A DNA stretch of 64,000 nucleotides from Gammaproteobacteria bacterium. Lineage in GTDB: Bacteria; Pseudomonadota; Gammaproteobacteria; JABHGC01. Under the pieces are notes generated by a model. That model saw only the letters and a program-made list of their open reading frames with translations. It was not told the DNA's origin and searched no databases. This document shows positions 48,328-58,600 of this stretch, piece by piece; position 1 is the stretch's first letter, and the number at the start of each line of letters is the position of its first letter. Where the stretch lies: positions 124,001 to 188,000 of the forward strand of contig JALWTS010000015.1 in the NCBI GenBank assembly GCA_027077805.1, read 5' to 3'. A program made the translations under genes and the position numbers.

Positions 48328-50043
48328 TTATGCTAGTAGTAAATACAGTAACCCCAAATTAAACAAAAACAACAAGCCACTTAATCCTTGCCAAACTGCC
48401 AAAGGATTTTTTTCAAGCAACGGTTGGAAATTATTTTGCATAAATTTGGGATTAGGATGTTTTAAGTCATATAAAAATTCCGACAATTCTTGATAACGTA
48501 CTTGCGGGTTGCATTGTACGGCCTTTTTTAAAGCCTGATCGACCCAAATAGGCACCATAGGATTATGTTGGATGCTTGGGGTATAAGCAAGCGATAAACA
48601 TCGACGATAGTTAATATCACGACTTAAGGCATCACCATAAGGTAAGGCATGGTTTAACATTTCATAGGTAATAATCCCTAAGGCAAATAAATCAGAACGA
48701 ACACTACCCGCTTGGCCTAATAAATATTCTGGCGCTGTATAATTTTTAGTGCCTAACAAATGCTGACGTGGTATTGGTGTGCTAATTTCTTGAATGCCTG
48801 CAATTTTGGTGGAACCAAAATCAATAATTTTTACGACACCTTTGCTATCTATCATAATATTGCTAGGTTTTAAATCTTGATGTAACATTTCTAAACGATG
48901 AAATGCTCGTAATCCCATAATAATTTGTTCAACTAAGGCAATCACTGTTTTTAAATCTGGTTGGGGATTATCCATCATCCATTGTTCTAAGGTTTGACCT
49001 TGCATATATTCCATTAAGTAATATAAATAATAGCGTTTTCGAGGCAAGGGAATCACTTTGAGAACATGTTTAGACTGAATGCGTTTGCCTACCCATTCTT
49101 CTAATAAAAAGCGTTCAATATAGGCAGGATCATCGGAAAAATTAACGGATGGGGTTTTCATTACCCATTGTTGTTTTGAGGCTTGATCTTTGACTAAGTA
49201 TAATTGACTGCTTGGACTAGCATAAATTTCTTTCATCACTTGATACGCATCAATAACCATATTAGGTTCTAATTCGGGTGGAAAGGGTAATTCCGTCAGT
49301 TGTTGATAAACTTCATTGGCTTGTTGCGAAGGTAATTGAAGAACTTGAATGATTTGGCAAGTGATATTATCATCACTTTGATTATGTTTTGCCATATCAA
49401 CGAGACTTTGACTAAGGTTACTTATATTAGAGGTTTGTTTAATCCGATGTCTTAGTTTGCTATCGGTGATAAAATCATGTACGCCATCGGTACTAAGTAA
49501 AAATATATCATTGATTTCTAAAGATAAACGACAATGATCAATATCTAAACTTAAATCAACCCCCATGGCACGACTTAAATAATTTCTATCATCAGAGTAA
49601 TGCACTCGATGATCTCGGGTAATTTGTTCTAAATTGCCGTCTCGAAAGCGATAAATGCGACTATCACCAATATGGAACACATAGGCAGTGGTTGATTTTA
49701 AAATAATAATACTTAAAGTTGACACCATACCTAAAGAGGTGTTATGAATTAATCGACCTTGACTGTATAACCAAGTATTCAGTGCGGATAATACTTTTTC
49801 TACTGATTTTTTCACTGACCAAGATTCAGGCGTGCTATAGTAATCATGGAGAAAACCTTTAACACAAGCCTGACTCGCTTCGCCACCTTTCTCGCTATGG
49901 CTCACCCCATCGGCAATGACAATTGCAATGCCTTTCGTTTCTAATAATTCATTGTCAGGAATGAATAAACCATAACAATCTTGATTTTCCGCTTTAATAC
50001 CTTTATCAGAAGTTTGCGAGTATTGAATAGTAAGTTTTGACAT
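48328..50043 (-). CDS. PP2C phosphatase-Ser/Thr kinase fusion, membrane anchored
   Basis: I start the protein at the ATG at 50043 (MSKLTIQYSQTSDKG), giving 571 residues; an upstream in-frame TTG lies within a hairpin. The PP2C domain (about 1-235) keeps the metal-binding motifs VIADGVSHSEKGG, LSTDGVHD and SDDNIT. The kinase domain (about 258-530) has LHQDLKPSN and IIDFGS and an APE motif (TAPEYL). A C-terminal hydrophobic segment (about 553-571) anchors it. Such fusions sit next to nasA and nirBD in pseudomonads (PA1782 type) and are thought to regulate nitrate/nitrite assimilation; the substrate is not known. The order here, transporter then kinase, matches. Confidence 0.92.
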   Translation of the reverse strand: MSKLTIQYSQTSDKGIKAENQDCYGLFIPDNELLETKGIAIVIADGVSHSEKGGEASQACVKGFLHDYYSTPESWSVKKSVEKVLSALNTWLYSQGRLIHNTSLGMVSTLSIIILKSTTAYVFHIGDSRIYRFRDGNLEQITRDHRVHYSDDRNYLSRAMGVDLSLDIDHCRLSLEINDIFLLSTDGVHDFITDSKLRHRIKQTSNISNLSQSLVDMAKHNQSDDNITCQIIQVLQLPSQQANEVYQQLTELPFPPELEPNMVIDAYQVMKEIYASPSSQLYLVKDQASKQQWVMKTPSVNFSDDPAYIERFLLEEWVGKRIQSKHVLKVIPLPRKRYYLYYLMEYMQGQTLEQWMMDNPQPDLKTVIALVEQIIMGLRAFHRLEMLHQDLKPSNIMIDSKGVVKIIDFGSTKIAGIQEISTPIPRQHLLGTKNYTAPEYLLGQAGSVRSDLFALGIITYEMLNHALPYGDALSRDINYRRCLSLAYTPSIQHNPMVPIWVDQALKKAVQCNPQVRYQELSEFLYDLKHPNPKFMQNNFQPLLEKNPLAVWQGLSGLLFLFNLGLLYLLLA

Positions 50044-50059
50044 AATTATATCATAAATA

Positions 50060-50083
50060 AAGGGCAACAATCATGTTGCCCTT
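50060..50083 (-). terminator. Candidate intrinsic terminator downstream of the nitrate transporter gene
   Basis: On the minus strand, 9-bp arms AAGGGCAAC and GTTGCCCTT with a 6-nt loop are followed by TATTTATG. The hairpin lies 20 nt after the transporter stop and before the kinase gene, so it may terminate or attenuate between them. Confidence 0.55.
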
Positions 50084-50102
50084 ATCGTGTTATTGTTTAA
50101 GT

Positions 50103-51572
50103 TTAATGAACTTCAATCATTTGTACCGTCCCATCAGGCATAGTTTCCGCCATAGCCGTGCTAGGTTCATCCATAAACAATGCTATCATTACTAATGCAA
50201 ATACTGCAAAGCCTGCAATCACTAAAAAGAAGACTTGTGGACTGACAAATGATAAGGTCGTTAAAAATAATACGGCCCCAACATTACCATAAGCACCTGC
50301 CATCCCTGCGATCTGTCCCGTTAAACGGCGTTGCACTAATGGTACAATCGCAAATACGGCTCCTTCACCTGCTTGTACAAAAAATGAACAAAACATACAA
50401 GTAATCACTGCTAAAATTAATGGCCATTCGCTAGTAATATTGCTCATGGCAAAATAACCTACGGCTAAACCTGCTAATAAAAATAATAGGCTTTTCTTGC
50501 GACCAAAGAAATCACTGAAAAAACCACCGCTAGGGCGTGCCACTAAGTTCATAAATGCAAACGCAGAGGCTAATAAACCAGCTAATACGGTAGAGATGCC
50601 AAACGTATCTTTGAAAAATAAAGGTAACATGGAAACCACCGCTAATTCCGAACCAAAGGTAACTAAATAGGCAATATCTAACATAGCAACCTGCTTAAAT
50701 TTATAACGGTGGATTTCGGGTACTTCAGTATGGAAAATATCTTTATTGATTTTATACGCATGATAAGCCTGATATAAATAAATCGTAACTAACAAGGCAT
50801 AAATACTATAAGTTATTGTTTGATCTAATAAACTGACGCCAGCAGGGGATAGTTTCCAGGTTAATAATGCTAAAGTTGCTACCATAGGGATATTCATAAT
50901 TAAATATAAAACAAAATCACCCTTACTTGTCATCTCGATAGCACCTGTTTTCTTAGGTTTAAAATAAGTAGAACCTTTAGGAGTATTTCTTACGGATAAA
51001 TAGTAAATACCCGAATACACTAATGCGATCATCCCAGTCATGCCTAAAGCATAACGCCAGCCATCATCGCCACCAAAAAATATTGCTAAAGTTGGCAAGG
51101 TTATTGCTGCTGCCGCGGAACCAAAGTTACCCCAGCCACCGTAAATCCCTTCGGCCAGTCCAACTTGTTTCGCAGGAAACCATTCACCAATCATTCTAAT
51201 GCCAATGACAAAACCTGCACCAATAAAGCCCATTAAAAACCGTGCTAAGGCCAGTTGTTCAAAGTCATCGGCAAGGGCAAACATAAAACAAGGAATGCTG
51301 CCAATAGCCAGTAGTAAGGAATAAATCAATCGTGGTCCAAATTTGTCCACCAGCATCCCAATAATAATGCGAGCAGGAATGGTTAATGCAACATTTAATA
51401 TCAATAAGGTTTTTACTTCTTGATCACTAAGTTGTAATGCTTCTCTAATAGAGACCATTAATGGGGCATGATTAAACCATACGACAAAGGTAATAAAAAA
51501 TGCTACCCAAGTAAAATGTAAGGTTCGGTTTTTTCCCTCAAAGGAAAAAATATTGATTTTGTTATCAGACAT
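50103..51572 (-). CDS. Nitrate/nitrite MFS transporter (NarK/NasA family)
   Basis: The 489-residue protein is a major facilitator with about 12 membrane segments. The motif [16 protein letters not shown] and the later [13 protein letters not shown] correspond to the glycine-rich nitrate signature motifs of NarK/NasA proteins, and [13 protein letters not shown] to the MFS loop motif. It imports nitrate or exchanges it with nitrite. The start is preceded by AGGAGT. A sigma-54-type promoter lies about 45 nt upstream. The C-terminus is an ordinary cytoplasmic tail. I cannot decide between assimilatory NasA and respiratory NarK use from sequence alone. Confidence 0.92.
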   Translation of the reverse strand: MSDNKINIFSFEGKNRTLHFTWVAFFITFVVWFNHAPLMVSIREALQLSDQEVKTLLILNVALTIPARIIIGMLVDKFGPRLIYSLLLAIGSIPCFMFALADDFEQLALARFLMGFIGAGFVIGIRMIGEWFPAKQVGLAEGIYGGWGNFGSAAAAITLPTLAIFFGGDDGWRYALGMTGMIALVYSGIYYLSVRNTPKGSTYFKPKKTGAIEMTSKGDFVLYLIMNIPMVATLALLTWKLSPAGVSLLDQTITYSIYALLVTIYLYQAYHAYKINKDIFHTEVPEIHRYKFKQVAMLDIAYLVTFGSELAVVSMLPLFFKDTFGISTVLAGLLASAFAFMNLVARPSGGFFSDFFGRKKSLLFLLAGLAVGYFAMSNITSEWPLILAVITCMFCSFFVQAGEGAVFAIVPLVQRRLTGQIAGMAGAYGNVGAVLFLTTLSFVSPQVFFLVIAGFAVFALVMIALFMDEPSTAMAETMPDGTVQMIEVH

Positions 51573-51614
51573 TTCGTTACTCCTGATTCAAATTAAAAAC
51601 TTGAATAGCTTAGA

Positions 51615-51630
51615 AGCAATATTAATGCCA
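51615..51630 (-). promoter_or_regulatory. Sigma-54 (-24/-12) promoter of the nitrate transporter gene
   Basis: The minus strand reads TGGCATTAATATTGCT, matching the consensus TGGCAC-N5-TTGCW with exact GG-N10-GC spacing. Transcription would start about 30 nt before the ATG at 51572, leaving a short leader with AGGAGT. Confidence 0.7.
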
Positions 51631-51735
51631 AAGCGATAACTTTTAGAATTGTTTTTAGGTAATGGTTTGAACTTTAAGAAAAAAATAAAAATAAAATAAA
51701 TAAAATTGAATTAAATTGATAAGCATGGATATAAA

Positions 51736-51752
51736 GGCACAATAATCGTGCC
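51736..51752. promoter_or_regulatory. NtrC-type palindrome upstream of the transporter promoter (or terminator hairpin)
   Basis: GCAC-N7-GTGC (51737-51751), extended by GG/CC, has the half-site spacing of the classical NtrC enhancer and lies about 107 bp upstream of the -24 element. The same palindrome, with T-rich sequence on the minus-strand 3' side, could instead terminate the small membrane-protein gene whose stop codon it abuts. Confidence 0.5.
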
Positions 51753-51962
51753 TTATAATGAAGCAGTAGAGTGGGCGTGGGTAGTATAGGGTTTTATTGA
51801 CAGACTTAAGTTGTGTTTGTGAGTAATAATAGTCGTAATACTAGAAATAATCAGTAATAAACTAATGATAATAGCAAAAATCATGCGTTTGGTTTGGGCT
51901 TTACGTTGTTGCATCCAGCGACAAAATGGGGATTTATGTTGCATCCATTCACAGGGTGTCAT
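51753..51962 (-). CDS. Small membrane protein, unknown function
   Basis: The 69-residue frame is supported by an excellent ribosome-binding site (AAAGGAGGT, 5 nt before the ATG). The N-terminal part is Cys/Trp/Met-rich (CEWMQ and CRWMQ repeats about ten residues apart) and basic. One hydrophobic segment follows (about residues 28-46), then a polar tail. A cytoplasmic Cys-containing head on a single membrane helix is the likely topology. It lies in the gap between the divergent transporter and nirB units and may be co-regulated with them. I recognise no family. Confidence 0.6.
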   Translation of the reverse strand: MTPCEWMQHKSPFCRWMQQRKAQTKRMIFAIIISLLLIISSITTIITHKHNLSLSIKPYTTHAHSTASL

Positions 51963-52128
51963 GATTACCTCCTTTATTATTAATGATTGATTAGAAAAAT
52001 ATTATAGTCTTAATTATATTCTCAAAATATGACAAAAATCTTATTGATAATATTCAGTCATCAATTGAATAATTTTATATTACCTAATTATTATATAATT
52101 ATACTTTTTATAAATCAAATGTTAAATA

Positions 52129-52145
52129 TGCACGGTATTGGTGCG
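52129..52145. promoter_or_regulatory. NtrC-type binding palindrome upstream of nirB
   Basis: TGCACGGTATTGGTGCG contains GCAC-N7-GTGC (52130-52144), the spacing of NtrC enhancers such as that of glnA. It is about 98 bp upstream of the -24 element of the nirB promoter. A weaker second site, GCACTACATTGGCAA at 52186-52200, follows. Confidence 0.55.
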
Positions 52146-52240
52146 TTTCACGGTGAATCCTATTATTTTTATGGTGCAAATTATGGCACTACATTGGCAA
52201 AATCATTGAAAAAAAAATAAAAAATAATTGCTTAAATCCT

Positions 52241-52258
52241 TTGGTGTAAAACTTGCAT
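52241..52258 (+). promoter_or_regulatory. Sigma-54 (-24/-12) promoter of nirB
   Basis: TTGGTGTAAAACTTGCAT has GG (52243-52244) and GC (52255-52256) exactly 10 nt apart and matches the TTGGCAC-N5-TTGCAT consensus well. The start site would be near 52268, 24 nt before the nirB ATG. The rest of the 329-nt gap between the small membrane gene and nirB holds only the NtrC-type sites and AT-rich sequence. Confidence 0.7.
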
Positions 52259-52291
52259 ATAATTCTTAAAGTTTTTTTAGGAGTTGAATGC

Positions 52292-54733
52292 ATGAAGGAA
52301 AAATTGGTTTTAATCGGTAATGGTATGGCAGGAATGCGTACCATTGAAGAACTACTTGCCATTGATACTGATCTGTATGATATTACGGTTTTTGGGGATG
52401 AACCCTATGGTAACTACAACCGAATTTTATTATCGCCTGTATTAGCTGGTGAAAAAACCATTGATGAGATTTTACTCAATGATGAACAATGGTATCAAGA
52501 CAATCATATCACCTTGCATAAAGGTCAAGCTATTCGCAAAATCAATCGTTCGCAACGTAAACTTAGCACTGCTAAAGGGCAAGAATTTGACTATGATCGA
52601 TTATTAATTGCCACAGGTTCCAAGCCATTTATGATTCCAATTCCGGGGAAAGATTTAGAAGGGGTGATTGGTTTTCGAGATATTGCTGATGTTAATACCA
52701 TGTTGTCAGCCAGTGAACAATATAAAAAAGCAATCGTTATTGGGGGGGGGTTATTAGGTTTAGAAGCTGCCAATGGTTTATTACAACGAGGTATGGATGT
52801 AACGGTAGTGCATTTAATGGACTATTTAATGGAACGGCAATTAGATCAAGCCGCCGCCCAAATGTTATTACAATCTTTACAACAAAAAGGCTTAAACTTT
52901 TTATTAAAAACCTCAACCGAAGCGATTTTAGGCAATGAACAAGGACAAGTGCAAGGCATTCGTTTTTCGGGGGGCGATGAATTAGAGGCCGATTTAGTGG
53001 TGATGGCAGTCGGCATTCGTCCTAATATCGAATTAGCCCAACAAGCAGGGATTTATTGCGAAAAAGGCGTAGTCGTCAATGATACCCTACAAACTTATGA
53101 TCCTAGGATTTATGCCGTAGGCGAGTGTGTGCAACATCGAGGTCAAGTTTATGGCTTAGTTGCCCCGTTATTTGAACAAGCGAAAGTCTGTGCTAATCAT
53201 CTCGCACAAATTGGCTTTGCTCGTTATCAAGGTTCTATGTTGTCAACTAAGTTAAAAGTTACTGGCATTGATTTATTTTCCGCAGGGGATTTTCATGGTG
53301 ATGAGGATACTGAAACGATTTTATTTCAAGACCCTGCGGGGGGCATTTATAAAAAGATTGTGGTGAAAGATAATCAAATCAAAGGTGCGGTACTTTATGG
53401 TGATACCATTGATGGGGCATGGTATTTCCAACTCATGCGTGAAAATGCCAATATTCAGGATATTCGGCAAAGTTTATTATTTGGCCAATCGCATTTAGGT
53501 GATTCCGGTCATGGCGATGAAAATCGAGCGGCAAAATTGCCTGATAGTGCGGAAATCTGTGGATGTAATGGGGTGTGTAAGGGCGATATTATTCAAGCCA
53601 TTACTAACAAAGGTTTGTTTACCTTAGAAGATGTCAGAGCCCATACAAAAGCGTCCAGTTCTTGTGGTTCGTGTACAGGTTTAGTTGAACAGATTTTAGC
53701 CGTAACCTTAGGGGGCGATTATTCTGCTACGCCAAAAGAAAAACCTATCTGTAAATGTACGGATTATACCCATGACCAAGTAAGAGAAGCGATTCGCCAA
53801 CAAAAATTAATCAGTATTGGTAAAGTGATGGAATATTTAGAATGGCGTTCTGTCGATGGTTGTGCGACTTGTCGTCCTGCTTTAAATTATTACCTAATTT
53901 CAACTTGGCCAGAACAAGCGAAAGATGAAGCACAATCCCGTTTTATTAATGAACGAGCTCATGCAAATATCCAAAAAGATGGCACTTTTTCTGTGATTCC
54001 TAGAATGTTAGGTGGTATGGTAAAACCTGACGAATTACGAGCAATTGCCGATGTGGTTGATAAGTTTAATATTCCTGAAATGAAAGTAACCGGTGGGCAA
54101 CGAATTGATCTTTTAGGGGTGAAAAAACATGAATTACCTGCGGTATGGCGTGATTTAGGCAAAGCAGGGTTAATTTCAGGTCATGCTTATGGTAAAGCCA
54201 TGCGAACCGTTAAAACTTGTGTTGGTTCGGAATGGTGTCGTTTTGGTACCCAAAATTCTACTCGTTTAGGCATTCGACTCGAAGAATTAACTTGGGGCAG
54301 TTGGATGCCTCATAAATTTAAACTGGCTGTCTCAGGTTGTCCTCGTAATTGTGCCGAAGCCACGATTAAAGATTTTGGGGTGGTTTGTGTTGATTCTGGC
54401 TATGAATTGCATATTGGCGGTAATGGTGGCGTTAAAGTTAGAGCAACTGATCTACTATGTAAAGTAGAAACGGAAGAACAAACCTTAGAATACTGTGCGG
54501 CATTTATTCAGATTTATCGTGAACAGGCTCGTTATTTAGAACGTACCGCACCTTGGGTAGAACGAGTGGGTTTAAGCTATATCAAACAACAAGTTGTCGA
54601 AGATACTGAGCAACGTCAAGCACTACATCAACGCTTTTTAATTTCACAAAAATATGCCCAAATCGATCCTTGGGCAGAGCGGGCTAAAGGGATGGAACAG
54701 CATGAGTTTGTGCCATTAAAGCAGGTAGGCTAG
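52292..54733 (+). CDS. nirB: NAD(P)H-dependent nitrite reductase, large subunit
   Basis: The start at 52292 follows AGGAG; an in-frame codon at 52253 would lie within the promoter. The 813-residue cytoplasmic enzyme reduces nitrite to ammonium with NAD(P)H. In order: FAD/NAD-binding domains (GNGMAGMRT near the N-terminus, VIGGGLLGLEAANGL), a BFD-like [2Fe-2S] domain (CGCNGVCKG and CGSCTG), a second Cys-rich domain (CKC and CATCRP), a ferredoxin-like half domain, and the siroheme/[4Fe-4S] site (TCVGSEWC and GCPRNC). All cluster cysteines are present. The small-subunit gene follows after 67 nt. A sigma-54 promoter and NtrC-type sites precede it. Confidence 0.96.
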   Translation: MKEKLVLIGNGMAGMRTIEELLAIDTDLYDITVFGDEPYGNYNRILLSPVLAGEKTIDEILLNDEQWYQDNHITLHKGQAIRKINRSQRKLSTAKGQEFDYDRLLIATGSKPFMIPIPGKDLEGVIGFRDIADVNTMLSASEQYKKAIVIGGGLLGLEAANGLLQRGMDVTVVHLMDYLMERQLDQAAAQMLLQSLQQKGLNFLLKTSTEAILGNEQGQVQGIRFSGGDELEADLVVMAVGIRPNIELAQQAGIYCEKGVVVNDTLQTYDPRIYAVGECVQHRGQVYGLVAPLFEQAKVCANHLAQIGFARYQGSMLSTKLKVTGIDLFSAGDFHGDEDTETILFQDPAGGIYKKIVVKDNQIKGAVLYGDTIDGAWYFQLMRENANIQDIRQSLLFGQSHLGDSGHGDENRAAKLPDSAEICGCNGVCKGDIIQAITNKGLFTLEDVRAHTKASSSCGSCTGLVEQILAVTLGGDYSATPKEKPICKCTDYTHDQVREAIRQQKLISIGKVMEYLEWRSVDGCATCRPALNYYLISTWPEQAKDEAQSRFINERAHANIQKDGTFSVIPRMLGGMVKPDELRAIADVVDKFNIPEMKVTGGQRIDLLGVKKHELPAVWRDLGKAGLISGHAYGKAMRTVKTCVGSEWCRFGTQNSTRLGIRLEELTWGSWMPHKFKLAVSGCPRNCAEATIKDFGVVCVDSGYELHIGGNGGVKVRATDLLCKVETEEQTLEYCAAFIQIYREQARYLERTAPWVERVGLSYIKQQVVEDTEQRQALHQRFLISQKYAQIDPWAERAKGMEQHEFVPLKQVG

Positions 54734-54800
54734 GATTATGACGGTTATGAAAATTATTGATACATCACTCTTAACTCTTTTATTTTACTAGGAGAATACA

Positions 54801-55109
54801 ATGGCAACATGGATTGACGTTGGGCAGTTAGATGACATTCCCAAACAAGGTGCAAGGGTAGTGAGTACCCGGTCAGGTAATATTGCTATTTTTAGAACCA
54901 AACAGGATGATATTTTTGCTATAAGAGACGAATGTCCGCATAAAAAAGGACCTTTGTCTCAAGGTATTGTTCACGATAAGAAAGTAACTTGTCCTTTGCA
55001 TAATTGGAATATTAATTTAGAAACGGGGCAGGCGATTGCCCCTGATGAAGGTTCGACGCCTTGTTTTAAAAGTAGGGTAATAGATGGCATTATATCCATT
55101 TTATTGTAA
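54801..55109 (+). CDS. nirD: Nitrite reductase small subunit (Rieske-type)
   Basis: The 102-residue protein has both Rieske ligand pairs, CPH (ECPHKKG) and CPLH (TCPLHNW), so unlike the cluster-free NirD of some enteric bacteria it should bind a [2Fe-2S] cluster. It partners NirB. The start follows AGGAGA with good spacing. Confidence 0.93.
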   Translation: MATWIDVGQLDDIPKQGARVVSTRSGNIAIFRTKQDDIFAIRDECPHKKGPLSQGIVHDKKVTCPLHNWNINLETGQAIAPDEGSTPCFKSRVIDGIISILL

Positions 55110-55137
55110 GTATTATTTTTTTTAGAGAGTATTTTTT

Positions 55138-55614
55138 ATGTTAGTCAATCAAATTATGACCACCAATGTGAAAACGGTAACAGCAGAAACACCGTTACGT
55201 CAGGTTGTTTCTACGATGTGTTTGTATCGTATTAGTGGTTTACCTGTCGTAGATGATAATCATGCGATTATTGGTTTTATTGCGGAAAAAGATATTTTGC
55301 ATCATTTGTTTCCAAGTTTGGAAGATCTGATGGAAAATTTTGGTGGCATGAATTTTGATGAAATGATGGATTCCTATAAAGATGTGGTGAATCTTAAAGT
55401 AAAAGACTTAATGATTAAAAAAGTCATTGCGGTTAGCCCTGATATGCACATTTTGAAAGCAACCTCAGTCATGGTTAAGCATAAATTTCGTCGTATTCCA
55501 GTAGTGGACAATAATCAATTAGTTGGTATGATGAGTATTGGTGATGTTCATAAAGCGATTTTTCAACAAAGTTTTTTTATGGATAAGGTAACAGAATCTG
55601 TGTCCTCACATTGA
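55138..55614 (+). CDS. CBS-domain pair protein
   Basis: The 158-residue protein consists of two CBS motifs (about residues 5-60 and 90-150) with a Met/Asp-rich linker between them (about 60-85). The first has VNQIMTTNVKTV and RISGLPVVDD, the second VKDLMIKKVIAV and KFRRIPVVDN. CBS pairs usually bind adenosine nucleotides and regulate a partner. It sits between nirD and narG, 28 nt after nirD, so it is probably a regulator of nitrogen respiration or energy status here; the partner is unknown. Confidence 0.85.
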   Translation: MLVNQIMTTNVKTVTAETPLRQVVSTMCLYRISGLPVVDDNHAIIGFIAEKDILHHLFPSLEDLMENFGGMNFDEMMDSYKDVVNLKVKDLMIKKVIAVSPDMHILKATSVMVKHKFRRIPVVDNNQLVGMMSIGDVHKAIFQQSFFMDKVTESVSSH

Positions 55615-55680
55615 ACTAGCTTGTCTAAACTTAGCAGCATCTAAAGTAGCATAATTATTGACAGTAATGGAGCGATTGAA

Positions 55681-58600
55681 ATGAGTCATTTGCTAGAACG
55701 GTTACAATTTTTTAAACGTGTCAAACAAACCTTTTCCAATGGACATGGCATTGTAACCGAAGAAGATCGACAGTGGGAAGAGGGTTATCGGCAACGTTGG
55801 CGGTTTGATAAAATTGTACGTTCAACGCATGGTGTGAACTGTACGGGTAGTTGTAGTTGGAATATTCATATTAAAAATGGTTTGGTTGCGTTTGAAACTC
55901 AAGCCACTGATTATCCCCGTACTCGTCCCGATATGCCCAATCACGAACCTAGGGGATGTCAACGTGGTGCCAGTTATTCTTGGTATTTATATAGTCCGCA
56001 TCGGGTGAAATATCCTTTAATTCGTGGTCGTTTGTTAAATTTATGGCAACAACATCGGCAACAAGGCAAAGACCCTGTAGAGGCTTGGACTGCCATTATG
56101 GAAGATTCTGATCAAGTGAAACAATATCAGTCGGTGCGTGGTTTAGGGGGCTTAGTAAGAGCATCTTGGGAAACGGTGAATGAAATTATTGCGGCTGCGA
56201 ATATTTATACCATTAAAAAATATGGCCCTGATAGAATTGCAGGCTTTTCACCCATTCCCGCCATGTCAATGATTAGTTATGCAGCGGGCGGACGATATTT
56301 GTCCTTAATTGGTGCGGCCATGTTGAGTTTTTATGATTGGTATTGCGATTTGCCCCCTTCTTCTCCACAAGTGTGGGGCGAACAAACCGACGTGCCTGAA
56401 GCCGCTGATTGGTATAACGCTACTTATATTATTGTTTCAGGGGCTAATTTGCCCATGACTCGTACGCCTGATGCACATTTTTATTCAGAAGTGCGTTATA
56501 AAGGGGCAAAAGTCGTGGCAATGGCACCTGATTATGCCGAATATGTAAAATTTGCGGATTTATGGATGCCTGTACGTCAAGGCACGGATTCTGCGGTATT
56601 TATGGCAATGGCTCATGTGGTATTAAAAGAATTTTTTATTGAAAAGCAAGTGCCATATTTTCAAGAATATGCACGTTTATATACTGATTTGCCCATGCAA
56701 GTGATATTACGTCCAATTGATTCAACTGATTTGGATGATGTCAAGGCTTATGCTAGTGATAGATTTTTACGTGCCAGTGATTTTGACAATAGTTTAGAGC
56801 AAACTAATCATCCCGAATGGAAAACCATTGTTTATGATCAAGATTCTCAAAGTTTTGTCTGTCCTAATGGTTCTATTGGTTTTCGTTGGGGGGAAGATGG
56901 CTTATGGAATTTAAAACCCCAAGTTGGACAACAATCAATTACGGCTGAACTGACTTGTTTAGGTCAGGAAGATGGCATAGTCATGGTTGGTTTTCCAAAC
57001 TTTAGCGAGGAACAAGCCAAACTCGATTATCATAAAGTCCCGGCTCGACAATTCACTATTAATGGTGAAACCGTTTGGATTGCCTCAGTATTTGATTTAT
57101 TGGTGGCACAATATGGTGTGGATCGTGGGTTTGCGGATGATAATATTGCCAAAGATTATCAAGCAATCTCCGCTTATACGCCTGCTTGGCAAGAAACAGT
57201 GACAGGGGTGAAATCTGCGGATGTGATTCGTACCGCCAGAGAATTTGCCGATAATGCGGCTAAAACCAAAGGCAAATCTATGGTGATTTTAGGGGCAGGG
57301 ATTAATCATTGGTATCACAATGATATGAATTACCGGGCAATAATGAATTTATTACATCTCTGTGGTTGTGTCGGTCAAAGTGGCGGGGGGTGGGCTCACT
57401 ATGTAGGACAGGAAAAACTTCGTCCACAAGCAGGCTGGGCACCAATCGCTTTTGGCTTAGATTGGCATAAGCCCTCACGACAAATGAATGGTACTAGCTT
57501 TTTTTATTTTCACACCGATCAATGGCGTTATGAACGAGTTGAGGCGGATCAACTTTTATCCCCTACGGCAAAAGCCAAATATAAAGGTCATCAATTAGCC
57601 GATTATAATATTATTGCCCAACGTTTAGGTTGGCTACCATCTGCCCCACATTTTAATCAAAGTCCCTTAGATTTATGCCAACAAGCCATTGATAATGGGG
57701 CTGATTCTGAGCAAGCAATCAGTGATTATGTTGCCAAACAATGGACGGATGGTAAGCTGGAATTGGCCTATGAAGACATTGATAATCCTGTGAATTTTCC
57801 TAGAAATTTATTTGTGTGGCGTTCTAATTTATTAGGTTGTAGTGCCAAAGGCCATGAATATTTCTTAAAACACTTATTAGGGGCACAAAATGGCGTATTA
57901 GGAGACGGCGAGGAAGGGCAATGTTGTCAAGAAATCAAATGGCATGAACAAGCCCCAATGGGTAAATTGGATTTATTAGTGGATATTAACTTTCGTTTAA
58001 ATTCAACGGGGGCATATTCCGATATTATTTTACCCACCGCAACTTGGTATGAAAAACATGACTTAAATACTACCGATATGCATCCTTTTATTCATCCTTT
58101 ATCCGAAGCCGTTGATCCCGGTTGGGAAAGTCGTACTGACTGGCAGATTTTTAAAGGTTTAGCCAAAGTCTTTTCCGAATTATCTGCCAAACATTTATCA
58201 GGCACTTATAAGGATTTAGTCGCCGTGCCATTAATGCACGACTCGCCCACGGAACTAGGACAAGCTTTAGGGGTACAAGATTGGAAACATGATGATAATA
58301 TTGAGGCGATACAAGGTAAAAATATGCCTGTCTTAAAAGTTGTTGAACGCCAATTTACCGATACCTATAAAAAATATACAACCTTAGGGCCATTATTGCG
58401 AGATCAAGGCAATCAAGTCAAAGGCATTGCATGGGATACCACTGAAGAATATGAATTTTTAGAAAAATTAAATTATACCGAAATGGAAGCAGGGGTCAGT
58501 CAGGGTTTCCCATCATTAGCCGATGATATTGCCGTCTGTGAAGCGATTTTGTCCTTAGCACCTGAAACCAATGGTGAAGTCGCTTATAAAGGCTGGCAAG

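Noticed and set aside
52043..52065. ATTGAT...ATCAAT as an FNR box upstream of nirB
   Set aside because: The half-sites are 11 nt apart; FNR needs a 4-nt spacer in TTGAT-N4-ATCAA. I found no proper FNR box before narG, narK or nirB.
52029..52220. 63-codon plus-strand frame upstream of nirB
   Set aside because: It has no ribosome-binding site, covers the NtrC-type sites and is low-complexity hydrophobic sequence typical of AT-rich intergenic DNA.
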